Below, piece by piece: positions 7,713-17,519 of a stretch of 64,000 bases of DNA. The position numbers and the translations under genes are program-made. This DNA is from CAVTJL01 sp963735065 (GTDB lineage Bacteria > Pseudomonadota > Alphaproteobacteria > Geminicoccales > Geminicoccaceae): the NCBI GenBank assembly GCA_963735065.1, contig CAVTJL010000005.1, positions 12,389 to 76,388 on the forward strand, in the 5' to 3' direction. Numbering within the stretch: position 1 is the stretch's first letter; each line of letters starts with the position of its first letter. The notes beneath the pieces were generated by a model. The model did not search any database and had not been told where the DNA came from. It saw only the letters and a list, made by a program, of their open reading frames with translations.

Positions 7713-10700
7713 TCAGACGTTGAAGTATCTGGCCTGCGGGTGGTGGACGACGATGGCGCTGGTGCTCTGCTCGGGCCAGAGCTGGTCCTCCTCGCCGAGC
7801 TCGATGCCGATGCGGGGGGCATCCAGCAGCTCGAGGAGGCGGGCCTGGTCGGCGAGGTTGGGGCAGGCGGGGTAGCCGAAGCTGTAGCGGGAGCCGCGAT
7901 AGCCCTGCTTCAACAGCTCGCGCATCTCGCGCGCGTCCTCGTGGCCGAAGCCGAGCTCGGCGCGGATGCGGGCGTGGACATACTCCGCCATCGCCTCGGC
8001 CAGCTCGACGCCCAGGCCGTGCAGGCGGACATAGTCCTGGTAGCGGTCGGCGGCGAACCACTCCCTTGCGACCTCTGAGGCGCGCTGGCCCACCGTGACG
8101 ACCTGAAGCCCCAGGACGTCGCGCTCGTCGTCGTCGATGTCGCGCAGGAAGTCCGAGACGCAGAAGCCCTCGGCCTTGCGCTGGCGCGGCAGGGCGAAGC
8201 GGGCGACCTCGGTGGTGCCGTCCTCATCGAAGAGGACGATGTCGTTGCCCTCGCCCGCGGCCTTCCAGTAGCCGTAGGCGGCCTTCGGGGTGAAGACCTT
8301 CTCGGTCTCGGCCTCGGCGACGAGGCTGGTCAGCACCGGCCGCAGCTCCTTGGCGGCCCAGGCGATGAAGTCGTCGAGCTTGCGCCCGTCCTTCTTGTAG
8401 CCCCAGTGGAACTGGTAGAGCATGTTCTCATTGAGGTAGGGCAGGAGCGCCCTGACCGGCACATGCTCGATCAGCCGGGGGCCTAGGAAGGGCGGCTTGG
8501 GCACGGCAACGCCCTTGGCCAGCTCGCGCCTGTGGACCTGGAGCTCCTCGAGCTCGACGGGCCGGGCCGCCATCGATCCGGCGCCATTGGCATTGTTGAA
8601 CTCGAGCGTGCGCGGCTTCTTGCCGGGCTTGGTCCGCTCGGCGGCCTTGGCGGTGCGCTCGCCCACATAGTCGGCGAACTTGCCCGTGATGACCTTGTCC
8701 ATGAGGGAAAGGCCGTCGAAGGCGTCGCGCGCATAGGCGACCGGGACCCTGCTCGTAGGCCTTCCAGCAATCCTCCTCGACATAGGCGCGGGTGAGCGCG
8801 GCACCGCCCAGCATGACCGGGATCTTGAGGCCCTGGCGGCCCATCTCCTCGAGGTTCTCGCGCATGATGACGGTGGACTTCACGAGCAGGCCCGACATGC
8901 CGATGGCGTCGGCGCGCTGCGCCTCGGCCGCCTCCAGGATCGAGCTCAGCGGCTGCTTGATGCCGAGATTGACGACCTTGAAGCCGTTGTTGGTGAGGAT
9001 GATGTCGACGAGGTTCTTGCCGATGTCGTGGACGTCGCCCTTCACGGTGGCGAGCACGATCGTGCCCTTCTGCTGGCCCTCGACGCGCTCCATGAAGGGC
9101 TCGAGCCAGGCCACGGCCTTCTTCATCGTCTCGGCCGACTGCAGCACGAAGGGCAGCTGCATCTTGCCGCTGCCGAAGAGCTCGCCCACCACCTTCATGC
9201 CGTCGAGCAGAAGCTTGTTGATGATGTCGAGCGGCGCGTAGGTCTCCATGGCCTTCTCGAGGTCGGCCTCGAGGCCCTGCTTGTCGCCGTCGACGATGCG
9301 CTGCTTGAGCTGCTCCTCGATCGTCTCGGGCCGCGCCTTCTTGGCCGTATCGGCGGCCTTGCGGTCGGCGAAGAGGGCGATGAAGGCGTGCAGCGGATCG
9401 TAGCCCTCGCGGCGGCGGTCGTAGATCAGGTCCTCGGCGACCTTGACCTCCTCCTCCGGGATCTTGTGCAGCGGCATGATCTTGCTGGTGTGGACGATGG
9501 CCCCGGTGAGGCCGCGCTTGACCGCGTGATCGAGGAAGACCGAGTTGAGGACGTGGCGCGCCGCGGCGTTGAGGCCGAAGGAGATGTTGGAGAGGCCCAG
9601 GATGAGCTGGATCTCGGGGAACTCCTTCGAGATCGATTCGATCGCCTCAAGCGTCCAAAGGCCGAGCTTCCGGTCGTCCTCGTTGCCGGTGCAGATCGTG
9701 AAGGTCAGCGGATCGATCAGCAAATCGTGCTGCCTGAGGCCGAAGCGGCCGCAGGCGAACTCGACGAGGCGGCGGGCGATGCGGAGCTTGTCCTCCGCCG
9801 TCTTCGCCATGCCCGCCTCCTCGATCGTCAAGGCGATGACGGCCGAGCCGAACTTCTTGGCGAGGCGCATGCGGGCGGCGGGCGGCTCCTCGCCGTCCTC
9901 GAAGTTGATCGAGTTGATGATGCCCTTGCCGCCATAGAGCGCCAGGCCCGCCTCGATCACCGGCAGCTCGGTCGAATCGAGCACCAGCGGCGCGTCCACC
10001 TGGCCGCGCATGCGGGAGAGGACCTCGGTCATGTCGCGGATCTCGTTCCGGCCGACATAGGCCGTGCAGACGTCGAGGGTGTTCGAGCCCTCGCGCGCCT
10101 GCTCGCGGCCCATGGCCACACAGCCGTCCCAGTCCTCGGCCGCCTGCAGCTCACGGAAGCGCTTGGAGCCGTTGGCGTTGCAGCGCTCGCCGATCGACAG
10201 ATAGCTGTTCTCCTGGCGCAGCGGCACGGCGGAGAAGAGCGAGGCGAGCGCGGGTGTGCGCTGCGGGCTGCGGGGCGCCGGGCGCGGCCGGAAGCCGTCC
10301 TCCGCGCGGCGGCGCAGCATCGCGTCGATGGCTGCGATGTGCGTGTGGTTGGTGCCGCAGCAGCCGCCCACGAAGTTGACGCCGTCCTCGGCGACGAAGC
10401 GCTCGAGCCAGCGCGCCATCTCCTCGGCACCCAGGGGATAGTAGGTCTGGCCCTCGCGCAGCTCGGGCAGGCCCGCATTGGGCAGGACCGAGATGAGGCC
10501 CTCCCAGGTCTGCCCCAGATGGCGGAGATGCTCGGCCATCTCCTTGGGGCCGGTGGCGCAGTTGAGGCCCATGACCGGCACGTCGAGCGAGTCGATGATG
10601 ACGGTGGCGGCCGCGATGTCGGTGCCGACGAGCATGCTGCCCGTGGTCTCGATCGTGACCTGCACCATGATCGGCAGCACCTTGCCGGTCTTGGCGAAGG

Positions 10701-11223
10701 TGCGCCTGGCGCCGTTCACGGCGGCCTTGATCTGCAAGGGATCCTGGCAGGTCTCGATGAGGATGGCGTGGGCATTGCCCTCGACGAGGCCCATGGCCTG
10801 CACGGCGAAGGCGTCCTCGAGCTCGCGATAGGCGACATGGCCGAGGCTGGGCAGACGCGTGCCGGGACCGACCGAGCCGATGACGAAGCGGCGCCTTCCG
10901 TCGCCGGCGAGCCGCTCGATCGCCTCGTGCGCCAGCTCGCAGGCGCGCCGGTTGATCTCGACCGCGCGGTCGGCGAGGCCGAACTCGCCCAGCGTGATGG
11001 GCGAGCCGCCGAAGGTGTTGGTCTCGACCGCGTCGGCGCCGGCCTGGAGGTAGGCGCCGTGGATGTCGCGCACGAGGTCCGGACGGGACAGGTTCAAGAT
11101 CTCGGAGCAGTTCTCCTGCCCCCAGAAATCGTCGAGCGTAAGGTCGCGGCCCTGGATCTGCGAGCCCATGCCGCCGTCGAGGAGGACGAGGCGCTCACGG
11201 GCGTAGTCGAGCAGGTCGGTCAT
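7713..11223 (-). CDS. metH: Cobalamin-dependent methionine synthase, one internal frameshift
   Basis: Methylates homocysteine to methionine using methyl-tetrahydrofolate and B12. Domains from the start at 11223: homocysteine-binding barrel with the zinc cysteines (GLNCATGP, and VGGCCGTN), pterin-binding barrel (YLSIGERCNANG), cobalamin cap and Rossmann domain with the B12 motif GDVHDIGKNLVD, then the SAM-binding activation domain (MFWGYK-like region near FHWGYKKDGRK) ending ARYFNV at 7713. A single extra base at 8741-8748 breaks the frame between EEDCWKAYEQ and VAYARDAFDG. All domains are otherwise present and conserved, about 1170 residues, so this may be a consensus error rather than a dead gene. 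It follows metF in an apparent three-gene operon. Confidence 0.9.
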
Positions 11224-11265
11224 GAGACTCCGCGTGGCATGGGGTGCAAGAGAAGGACGGATCGA

Positions 11266-12189
11266 TCAGGCGGCGGCCGCAACCGGGCGCGACGCCTTGA
11301 GGAGCTGGACGATCGCGAGCGGCAGCTCGGCCCGGTTCAGGGCATAGACGTGCTGGCGGCAGAGGCCTTCCGCGGCGAGGCGGCGACACTGCTCGGCGAC
11401 GACGCTCGCCGCCACCATGCCGTGGACGGCCGAGCCGTCCTCCACGCCGTCGAAGAGCGCCTCGAGCCAGCCCGGCACGCCGGCCCCGCAGGCGGCCGAG
11501 AAGCGGCGGATCTGGGTGAAGCTGTGGATCGGCATGATGCCGGGGACCAGCTCCACATCGATGCCGGCCGCCACGATCTCGTCGCGGAAGCGGAGGATGC
11601 GGTCGGTGTCGAAGCAGTATTGGGTGATGAGCCGGCTGGCCCCCGCCTCGACCTTCCTTTTCAGGAGGTCGAGCGCCACGGCAGCGCTGGGCGCGTCGGG
11701 GTGCAGCTCGGGGTAGCAGCCGACGCTGATGTCGAAGTCGGCGATGGCCTTGATGCCGGCCACCAGCGCGTCGGGATAGGCGTAGCCGTCGGGCCGCGGC
11801 TCGTAGCGGGCGGCACCCTTGGGCGGATCGCCGCGCAGCGCCACGATGCGCCGCACGCCGGCTTCCCAGTAGCGGCGCAGGAGCGCGTCGATCTCGGCCT
11901 TGGAGGCGTAGGCGCAGGTGAGATGGGCCGCCACCGGCACGCCGAAGCGGTCGTGGATGCCTTTCGCGAGCGGGAAGGTGCCGCCCTCGCCGCTGCCGCC
12001 GGCACCGCAGGTGACCGAGACGAAGCGGGGCCCGGAGGCCACGAACAGCTCGAGATTGCGCCACAGCCGCGCCGTCGACTCCTCGGTCTTGGCCGGAAAG
12101 ACCTCGATCGAGAGCTCGACCGGGGGGATGGCCCGGTCGAGCCAGGGACCCGGGCTGGCCGGCTCGGCGTCGCGCCTGGTCGTCGTCAT
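11266..12189 (-). CDS. metF: 5,10-methylenetetrahydrofolate reductase
   Basis: A 307-residue FAD enzyme that reduces methylene-tetrahydrofolate to methyl-tetrahydrofolate, the methyl donor for MetH. Family signatures are visible: LSIEVFPAKTEE near residue 26 (usually SFEFFPPKT), FVSVTCGAGGS, the folate/FAD segment IVALRGDPP, and ITQYCFDTD. The length is normal. The start overlaps the stop of the ArsR-methyltransferase gene by four bases (ATGA), and metH begins 42 bp downstream, so the three genes form one transcription unit for methionine regeneration. Confidence 0.93.
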   Translation of the reverse strand: MTTTRRDAEPASPGPWLDRAIPPVELSIEVFPAKTEESTARLWRNLELFVASGPRFVSVTCGAGGSGEGGTFPLAKGIHDRFGVPVAAHLTCAYASKAEIDALLRRYWEAGVRRIVALRGDPPKGAARYEPRPDGYAYPDALVAGIKAIADFDISVGCYPELHPDAPSAAVALDLLKRKVEAGASRLITQYCFDTDRILRFRDEIVAAGIDVELVPGIMPIHSFTQIRRFSAACGAGVPGWLEALFDGVEDGSAVHGMVAASVVAEQCRRLAAEGLCRQHVYALNRAELPLAIVQLLKASRPVAAAA

Positions 12190-13178
12190 GCCGCCTGTCT
12201 CCTGTCCTCATCGGTGTCGCCCTCGGCCGAGGCCGGGACGGAGCCGCGCCAGATCACCACGGTGAGCGTGGGCCCGGGGAGCCGGATGGGCGCGTCGCCC
12301 ACGAGGCCCAGCTCCCGGAACCAGCCCGCCATCTCCCTGTCGCCGAAGCCCAGCCGGCGATGGCGCCGGTCGGTGCGCAGCCATTCCTCGCCGTGATGGG
12401 CGAGATCGACGACGACGAGCCAGCCGCCGGGGCGGAGCACGCGCCGCGCCTCCGCCAGCGCCGCCAGCGGATCGTCGGCGAAATGCAGCACCTGGTGAAG
12501 CGTCGCTGCCGCGAAGGAGGCATCCGCCAACGGCAGGCGATACATGTCGCCGTGGCGCACCTGGCAGTTGCCGGCCTCGCGGCGGTCGAGATTGGCGCGG
12601 GCCACCGCCAGCATGTCGTGGCTGCGGTCGATCCCGAGGCCGTGCCCGACATGGCGCGCCAGCACCTGGAGGATGCGGCCGGTGCCGGTGCCGATGTCGA
12701 CGAGGCTGGGCGTGCGCCGGGTCTCGAAGAGGCCGAGCAGGGCCCGCTCGACCTCGGCACCGTCGACCGCGAGGTCGCGCTCGCTGTCCCAGCCGCGCGC
12801 CCGGCCGTCGAAATAGCGCTCGGCCTGGGTGCGACGCGCCTCGCGCACCGCCTCGAGGCGCTGGCGGTCGAGCGTGAGGCGGGCGTCACCTTCGGGCAAC
12901 AGTCGGCCGATCGCGCGCGCCAGGCGCGCTCCCTCGCCGGCCTGCGTGCGCCTGTAGAAGACCCAGCTGCCCTCGCGGAATCGCTCGAGCAGCCCGGCAT
13001 CGGCCAGGAGCTTCAGGTGCCGCGAGATGCGGGGCTGGCTCTGCCCCATGATCTGGGTGAGCTCGGAAACGGTCCACTCTCCCTGGGCACAGATGGCGAG
13101 AAGGCGCAGCCGCGACGGCTCGGCCGCGGCGCGGAGCGCCGCGAGCAGGGGGTCGAGCGAGCTGTCGGGAGCGGCCAT
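12186..13178 (-). CDS. ArsR-type regulator fused to a SAM-dependent methyltransferase
   Basis: A 330-residue two-domain protein. Residues 1-95 are a winged-helix ArsR domain (AAAEPSRLRLLAICAQGEWT, then MGQSQPRISRHLKLLADAGL). Residues 150-300 are a class I methyltransferase with motif I LVDIGTGTGRILQVLA and the later LPLADASFAAATLHQVLHF. It leads an operon with metF and metH. The obvious idea is that the methyltransferase fold senses SAM or SAH and sets the DNA affinity of the ArsR domain. That is inference; it could also methylate a substrate. The start at 13178 removes a long spurious N-terminal extension and leaves a sensible 190-bp divergent promoter region with mlaA. Confidence 0.9.
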   Translation of the reverse strand: MAAPDSSLDPLLAALRAAAEPSRLRLLAICAQGEWTVSELTQIMGQSQPRISRHLKLLADAGLLERFREGSWVFYRRTQAGEGARLARAIGRLLPEGDARLTLDRQRLEAVREARRTQAERYFDGRARGWDSERDLAVDGAEVERALLGLFETRRTPSLVDIGTGTGRILQVLARHVGHGLGIDRSHDMLAVARANLDRREAGNCQVRHGDMYRLPLADASFAAATLHQVLHFADDPLAALAEARRVLRPGGWLVVVDLAHHGEEWLRTDRRHRRLGFGDREMAGWFRELGLVGDAPIRLPGPTLTVVIWRGSVPASAEGDTDEDRRQAA

Positions 13179-13205
13179 CGAGATCTCATCGAGCAATCTT
13201 GAGCA

Positions 13206-13235
13206 TATGTACATCTCTTTATATGATCGGGTCAA
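13206..13235 (-). promoter_or_regulatory. Putative promoter/operator of the ArsR-metF-metH operon
   Basis: On the minus strand TTGACC (13230-13235) and TACATA (13206-13211) are separated by 18 bases and lie about 28 bp before the start codon. The spacer is AT-rich and contains CATATAAAG; with the neighbouring CATATG this gives two ATATG-like half elements (13204-13209 and 13220-13225). They could be the ArsR-domain binding site. The promoter match is moderate and the operator is a guess. Confidence 0.35.
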
Positions 13236-13367
13236 CGGCCTCGCGCCGTCGTGCACCCCGCGAGGCGCCGTCGGCTTGCCAGCCGCGGGGCCGCGTCCTA
13301 AGACCGCCGCTGGTCCGGCTTCCTCGCGCCGCGGGGCTGCCGGCGGGCGTGCTCGAGAGGGATCTGA

Positions 13368-14147
13368 ATGTCCGAGAGCATCCTTAGTCGTCCCCGACGG
13401 TCCGCTGCGATCGGCGCAGCGCTGGCCGTGGGCCTCGCGGTCCAGCTCGTCGCGGCCGGGGCACGGGCGGCGGAAGGCGACCCTCTCGAGCCGATCAACC
13501 GGGCGATCTTCAACTTCAACGACGTGCTGGACGGCCTGATCCTGGGCCCGATCTCGACGCTTTACGGCATGGTCGTGCCCGCCCCAGCGCGCGACAGCGT
13601 GCACAACGCGCTCTCCAATCTGGGCGAGCCCGTGATCTTCGCCAACGACCTCTTGCAGGGGAACACCGAAGACGCCGGCCAGACGCTGGCCCGCTTCATG
13701 ATCAACAGCTCGCTCGGCGCGTTCGGCCTGTTCGATCCGGCGACGACCCTGGGGCATCCGTACCAGTCCAACGATTTCGGGCTCACCCTCGCGCACTATG
13801 GCGTGGGCCCCGGCCCCTATCTCGTCCTGCCGGTCTTCGGCCCCTCCAACCCGCGCGACGCGGCGGGCCTCGCGGTCGACGGCTTCGTGCTCGATCCGGT
13901 GGCCTACCTAGCGCCCACCGATGTCCGCCTCGGCATCGCCGCGGCGCGCGGCATCGACACCCGCTACCGGCTCGGGCCCAGCCTCGCGGATCTGAAGGCC
14001 AACAGCCTCGACTACTACGCCACCGTGCGCACGGTGGCCCAGCAGCACCGCGCGGCGCAGGTCTCGCGCGCGACACCCGGGGCAAACAAGGCCTACGAGG
14101 ATATCTTCAATGAGAACTTCGACGATCAGCCCAAGTCGTCCAACTGA
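13368..14147 (+). CDS. mlaA: MlaA (VacJ)-family outer-membrane phospholipid transport protein
   Basis: 259 residues. MlaA removes mislocalised phospholipids from the outer leaflet of the outer membrane and passes them to periplasmic MlaC. Signals seen: an N-terminal export signal ending near GARAAEGD, the diagnostic DPLEPINRAIFNFND, then SNLGEPVIFANDLLQG and NSSLGAFGLFDPAT, LPVFGPSNPRDAAG. No lipobox cysteine is visible; most MlaA proteins are lipoproteins, so this one may be released or anchored only by its membrane domain. The next gene, mlaC, begins inside its last codons. The inner-membrane MlaFEDB genes are not in the window. Confidence 0.88.
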   Translation: MSESILSRPRRSAAIGAALAVGLAVQLVAAGARAAEGDPLEPINRAIFNFNDVLDGLILGPISTLYGMVVPAPARDSVHNALSNLGEPVIFANDLLQGNTEDAGQTLARFMINSSLGAFGLFDPATTLGHPYQSNDFGLTLAHYGVGPGPYLVLPVFGPSNPRDAAGLAVDGFVLDPVAYLAPTDVRLGIAAARGIDTRYRLGPSLADLKANSLDYYATVRTVAQQHRAAQVSRATPGANKAYEDIFNENFDDQPKSSN

Positions 14148-15129
14148 CGGCCCGGCGGGCCTCCCCAGGCGCAGCTGTCTCGCCCTCCTCGCGGCGGCGG
14201 GGGCCTTCCTGCACGTCCGATCGGCGCTCGCCGCCGACCCTGTCGCTGCCAAGAAGTTCGTCCAAGAGGTCGGCGACAAGGTCGTCGCCATCCTCAAGGA
14301 CAAGAGCCTGTCGACCGACAAGAAGGTCGCCGAGCTCGACGCCATTCTCAAGAGCGACGTCGACCTGCCGCTCGTGGCGCGGCTGGTCATGGGCCGCTAC
14401 TGGCGGCAGGCGACGGACAGCCAGCGCCAGGAATACACGAAGCTCTTCAACGCGCTCGTGACGCACACCATGGCGACGCGGCTCAACACCTATGGCGGCC
14501 AGACCTTCGATGTCGTGGGCTCGACCCAGATCGACGACACGGACAGCGTCGTCTCGACCAAGATCCTCCAGCCTTCGGGCGGGGCGCCGGTCAATGTCGA
14601 CTGGCGGCTCCGCCAGACGGGCAACGACTTCAAGATCATCGATATCGTGGCCGAAGGCGTCAGCATGGTGGTGACGCAACGCTCGGAGGCGGCGGACATC
14701 ATCAGCAGCCGCGGCATCGACGGCCTCCTGGCCGAGATGCGCCGCCGCCTGAGCGAGTTCGGCCTGAGGGCCGGCCCCGCCTACGCCGCCGCGGCGGCCG
14801 GGGAGGCCTGGGCAACGGGCAGGGTGAAGCAGAAGGCGGCCCCGCCCAGGCTCGAGCGCTCGACCCAGATACGGCCGCCGAAGCGCTCGATGATCTGGCG
14901 GCAGATGGTGAGGCCGAGGCCCGTGCCCTTGGGGCGGGACTTGAGGTCGTCGGCGAGCTGGCGGAACTTCTCGAAGACGGCCTCGCGCGCGCTCTCGGGC
15001 ACGCCCGGGCCGTTGTCCTCGACCCTGACCTCGAGCTCGCCCGCGCGCTGCAGCAGCGCGAGACGCACATGGCCGCCCTCGTCGGGCACGAACTTGGCCG
15101 CGTTGGAGACGAGGTTGATCACCACCTGA
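14110..15129 (+). CDS. mlaC: MlaC-family periplasmic phospholipid shuttle, with an abnormal 3' extension
   Basis: The first ~218 residues are a normal MlaC (Tol-Ttg2D family): signal peptide to ALAADP, KKFVQEVGDKVVAILKDK, LPLVARLVMGRYWRQAT, TYGGQTFDVVG, VDWRLRQTGNDFKIIDIVAE and a last helix ending near SEFGLRAG. Homologues stop about here. In this sequence the frame runs on for roughly 120 Arg/Ser-rich residues, 349 bp of which lie antisense to the sensor kinase gene. A one-base shift just upstream would give a TGA around 14765, so the true end is probably there. The gene overlaps the mlaA 3' end by 38 bp. Confidence 0.8.
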   Translation: MRTSTISPSRPTDGPAGLPRRSCLALLAAAGAFLHVRSALAADPVAAKKFVQEVGDKVVAILKDKSLSTDKKVAELDAILKSDVDLPLVARLVMGRYWRQATDSQRQEYTKLFNALVTHTMATRLNTYGGQTFDVVGSTQIDDTDSVVSTKILQPSGGAPVNVDWRLRQTGNDFKIIDIVAEGVSMVVTQRSEAADIISSRGIDGLLAEMRRRLSEFGLRAGPAYAAAAAGEAWATGRVKQKAAPPRLERSTQIRPPKRSMIWRQMVRPRPVPLGRDLRSSASWRNFSKTASRALSGTPGPLSSTLTSSSPARCSSARRTWPPSSGTNLAALETRLITT

Positions 15130-17513
15130 ACGAGGCGGTCGCGGTCGCAGCTCACCGGAGCGGACGTCGCGCCCATCGCCGTCTCCAGCGCGATCCGGCG
15201 CTCGGCCAGGAGCGAGTGGGTGGCGTCCACCGCCTGCTCGACGATGTCCTTGAGATCGCACTCGCCGACATGCCACTCCATGCGGCCCGACTCGATCTTC
15301 GCGATGTCGAGGAGGTCGTTGATGAGGCGCGTCAGCCGCTCGGACTCGCGCACGACGATCTCGAGGAACTCCTCGCGCTCGCCTCGATCCAGGTCGGGCG
15401 TGTCGAGCAGGATCTCGGAGAAGGAGCGGATCGCGGTGAGCGGTGTCCTGAGCTCGTGGCTCACCGTCGCGATGAAGTCGTCCTTCAGCTGGTCCAGATG
15501 GCGCAGGCGCTCGTTGGCGCGGCGCAGCTCGGCCGTCGCCGCCTCGAGCGCCTGCGACTTCTGCTCCAGCTGCCGGCTGTACTCCAGCACCTGCGAGGTC
15601 TCGTTCAGGATCTCCATCAGGTCGTCGGGGCCGATGACCTCGCCGCGCACCACCGAGCCCACGACGGCGCGCGCCGAGGCGGCGCCGATGGCGCGCGCGA
15701 TGTGGCGCTCGCACAGCTCGACCAGGACGCCGTCGGCCCGCTCCTCGGGCGCCAGCGCGCGGCCGCGGCGCGCGGCGTCGAGGGCTAGGGCTGCGTCGGC
15801 GCGGTGCCGGCCGAGAAACCGCCGCAGCAGGTCGCGCAGGGCACCCACGCGCGCCTCGCCACGCCACAGCCGGGCGCCCAGCTGCTCCTGGCCGGCGTCG
15901 ACATAAAGGCGCGTCTGGATCTGCTCGAGCCGTGACTGCCGGCCGAGCAGGCTGCAGGCGACGAGGCAGACGATGTTGGTGCCGAGGCTCCAGATGACGG
16001 CATGGCTGACGGGCTGAAGGCCCGAGAGCCCGAAGAGCGCATAGGGCTTGAGCAGCGCGATGCCGAGATAGCCGTGGGTCACGATGTCGGGGGGGCCTGC
16101 GCTGCGCGCCTCGGCGAAGGCCGGCACCACGAGGGTGAGGATCCAGACGACGAAGCCGGCAAGCAGACCCAGGATGGCGCCGCTGCGGTTGGCGTCGCGC
16201 CAGTAGATGCCGGCCAGGATCGGCGGGCCCAGCTGGGCCACCGCGGTGAAGGAGATGAGCCCGATGCTGGCGAGACCGTAGCGGCCGCCCACCACCTCGA
16301 AGAAGGCATAGCCGGCGAGCAGCACGATCAGGATGCCGAGCCGGCGGATCAGCAGCACGACCGCCTGGAGGTCGTGGCGCCGGTGGAGCCTGAGGAAGCC
16401 CAGGCGCAGCAGGACGGGCATCACGAGATCGTTCGAGATCATCGTGCTGAGCGCCACCGTCTCGACGATGACCATGGCGGTGGCGGCCGAGAGCCCGCCC
16501 AGGAAGGCCACGAGCGCCAGCCAGTCGCGGCCGGCCGAGAGCGGCAAGGTGAGCACGAAGAGATCGGCCTCGGCCGGGTTGAGGCCGGCGATGCGGCCGG
16601 CCAGGGCTATCGGCAGCACGAAGAGGTTGATGACGAGGAGATAGAGCGGCAGCAGCCAGCTGGCGCGGCGGATGTGGTCGCTCTCGACGTTCTCGATCAC
16701 GGCGACCTGGAACTGGCGCGGCAGGACGAGGAAGGCGGCACCGGCGAGGAGGGTCGTGAGGAAGAAGTCGGCATAGCTGCCGCCGGGCGCCCCGATCGAG
16801 GCCAGGCTGCCCAGCCCCTGCTCGGCGGCGCGCCTGAAGATCGCGGCCGGGCCGTCGAACAGGACGAAGGTGACGACCACGCCCACGACGAGAAAGCAGA
16901 GGAGCTTGACGACGCTCTCGAGCGCCACGGCCAGCACCATGCCCTGATGGTGCTCGGTCGCGTCGATGTGGCGCGTGCCGAAGAGGATGCTGAAGGCGGC
17001 CAGCACGATGGTGACGAGGAAGACCGTGTCGGTGCCGATGGCGGGGCTGCCGCTGGCCGCCGGGCCGGCGCCCAGCATCACCTCGACGCTGAGGCCCACG
17101 GCCTTGAGCTGCAGGGCGATGTAGGGAACGCTGCCGACCACGGCCACGACCGTGACGAGGCCACCCAGAAGGCCGCTCTTGCCGTAGCGGGCCGAGATGA
17201 AGTCGGCGATCGAGGTGATGCCGTTGGCCTTGGTGATCGTCAGGATCTTGCGCAGCAGGAAGGGGAAGAGGATCGCGACCAGGGTGGGGCCCAGATAGAT
17301 GGGCAGGAAGCCCAGCCCCTGGGTCGCGGCGACGCCGACGCTGCCGTAGAAGGTCCAGGCCGTGCAGTAGACGGCCAGGGACAGCGTGTAGACATAGGGG
17401 CTGGCGATGAGCGAGCGGCCCTGGTCGGCGCGGCGGTCGCCGAAGGAGGCCGCGGCGAAGAGCGCCACCAGATAGGCCACCCCGAGGAAGAGAGCGGACC
17501 CCGCCAGCGCCAT
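14781..17513 (-). CDS. Sodium:solute symporter-type sensor histidine kinase (CbrA-like)
   Basis: A 910-residue membrane sensor. Residues 1 to about 480 are a sodium:solute symporter domain with a dozen or more hydrophobic helices (start FLGVAYLVALFAAASFGDRR, then VYCTAWTFYGSVG). The C-terminal part is a histidine kinase: H-box VSHELRTPLTAIRSF near residue 685, N-box VINLVSNAAKFV, G1 VEDNGPGVPES and G2 GTGLGLTICRQI. Such CbrA-type proteins couple nutrient uptake or sensing to phosphorelay. It has no receiver of its own. A small membrane protein and a stand-alone receiver precede it in the same operon. The 3' end overlaps the mlaC reading frame on the other strand. Confidence 0.92.
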   Translation of the reverse strand: MALAGSALFLGVAYLVALFAAASFGDRRADQGRSLIASPYVYTLSLAVYCTAWTFYGSVGVAATQGLGFLPIYLGPTLVAILFPFLLRKILTITKANGITSIADFISARYGKSGLLGGLVTVVAVVGSVPYIALQLKAVGLSVEVMLGAGPAASGSPAIGTDTVFLVTIVLAAFSILFGTRHIDATEHHQGMVLAVALESVVKLLCFLVVGVVVTFVLFDGPAAIFRRAAEQGLGSLASIGAPGGSYADFFLTTLLAGAAFLVLPRQFQVAVIENVESDHIRRASWLLPLYLLVINLFVLPIALAGRIAGLNPAEADLFVLTLPLSAGRDWLALVAFLGGLSAATAMVIVETVALSTMISNDLVMPVLLRLGFLRLHRRHDLQAVVLLIRRLGILIVLLAGYAFFEVVGGRYGLASIGLISFTAVAQLGPPILAGIYWRDANRSGAILGLLAGFVVWILTLVVPAFAEARSAGPPDIVTHGYLGIALLKPYALFGLSGLQPVSHAVIWSLGTNIVCLVACSLLGRQSRLEQIQTRLYVDAGQEQLGARLWRGEARVGALRDLLRRFLGRHRADAALALDAARRGRALAPEERADGVLVELCERHIARAIGAASARAVVGSVVRGEVIGPDDLMEILNETSQVLEYSRQLEQKSQALEAATAELRRANERLRHLDQLKDDFIATVSHELRTPLTAIRSFSEILLDTPDLDRGEREEFLEIVVRESERLTRLINDLLDIAKIESGRMEWHVGECDLKDIVEQAVDATHSLLAERRIALETAMGATSAPVSCDRDRLVQVVINLVSNAAKFVPDEGGHVRLALLQRAGELEVRVEDNGPGVPESAREAVFEKFRQLADDLKSRPKGTGLGLTICRQIIERFGGRIWVERSSLGGAAFCFTLPVAQASPAAAAA

Positions 17514-17519
17514 GGGCCG

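Noticed and set aside
9028..12396. A 1122-codon open frame on the plus strand
   Set aside because: It is antisense to metH, metF and the ArsR gene, all of which have clear family motifs; its product is Gly/Arg/Ala/Asp-rich with no domain.
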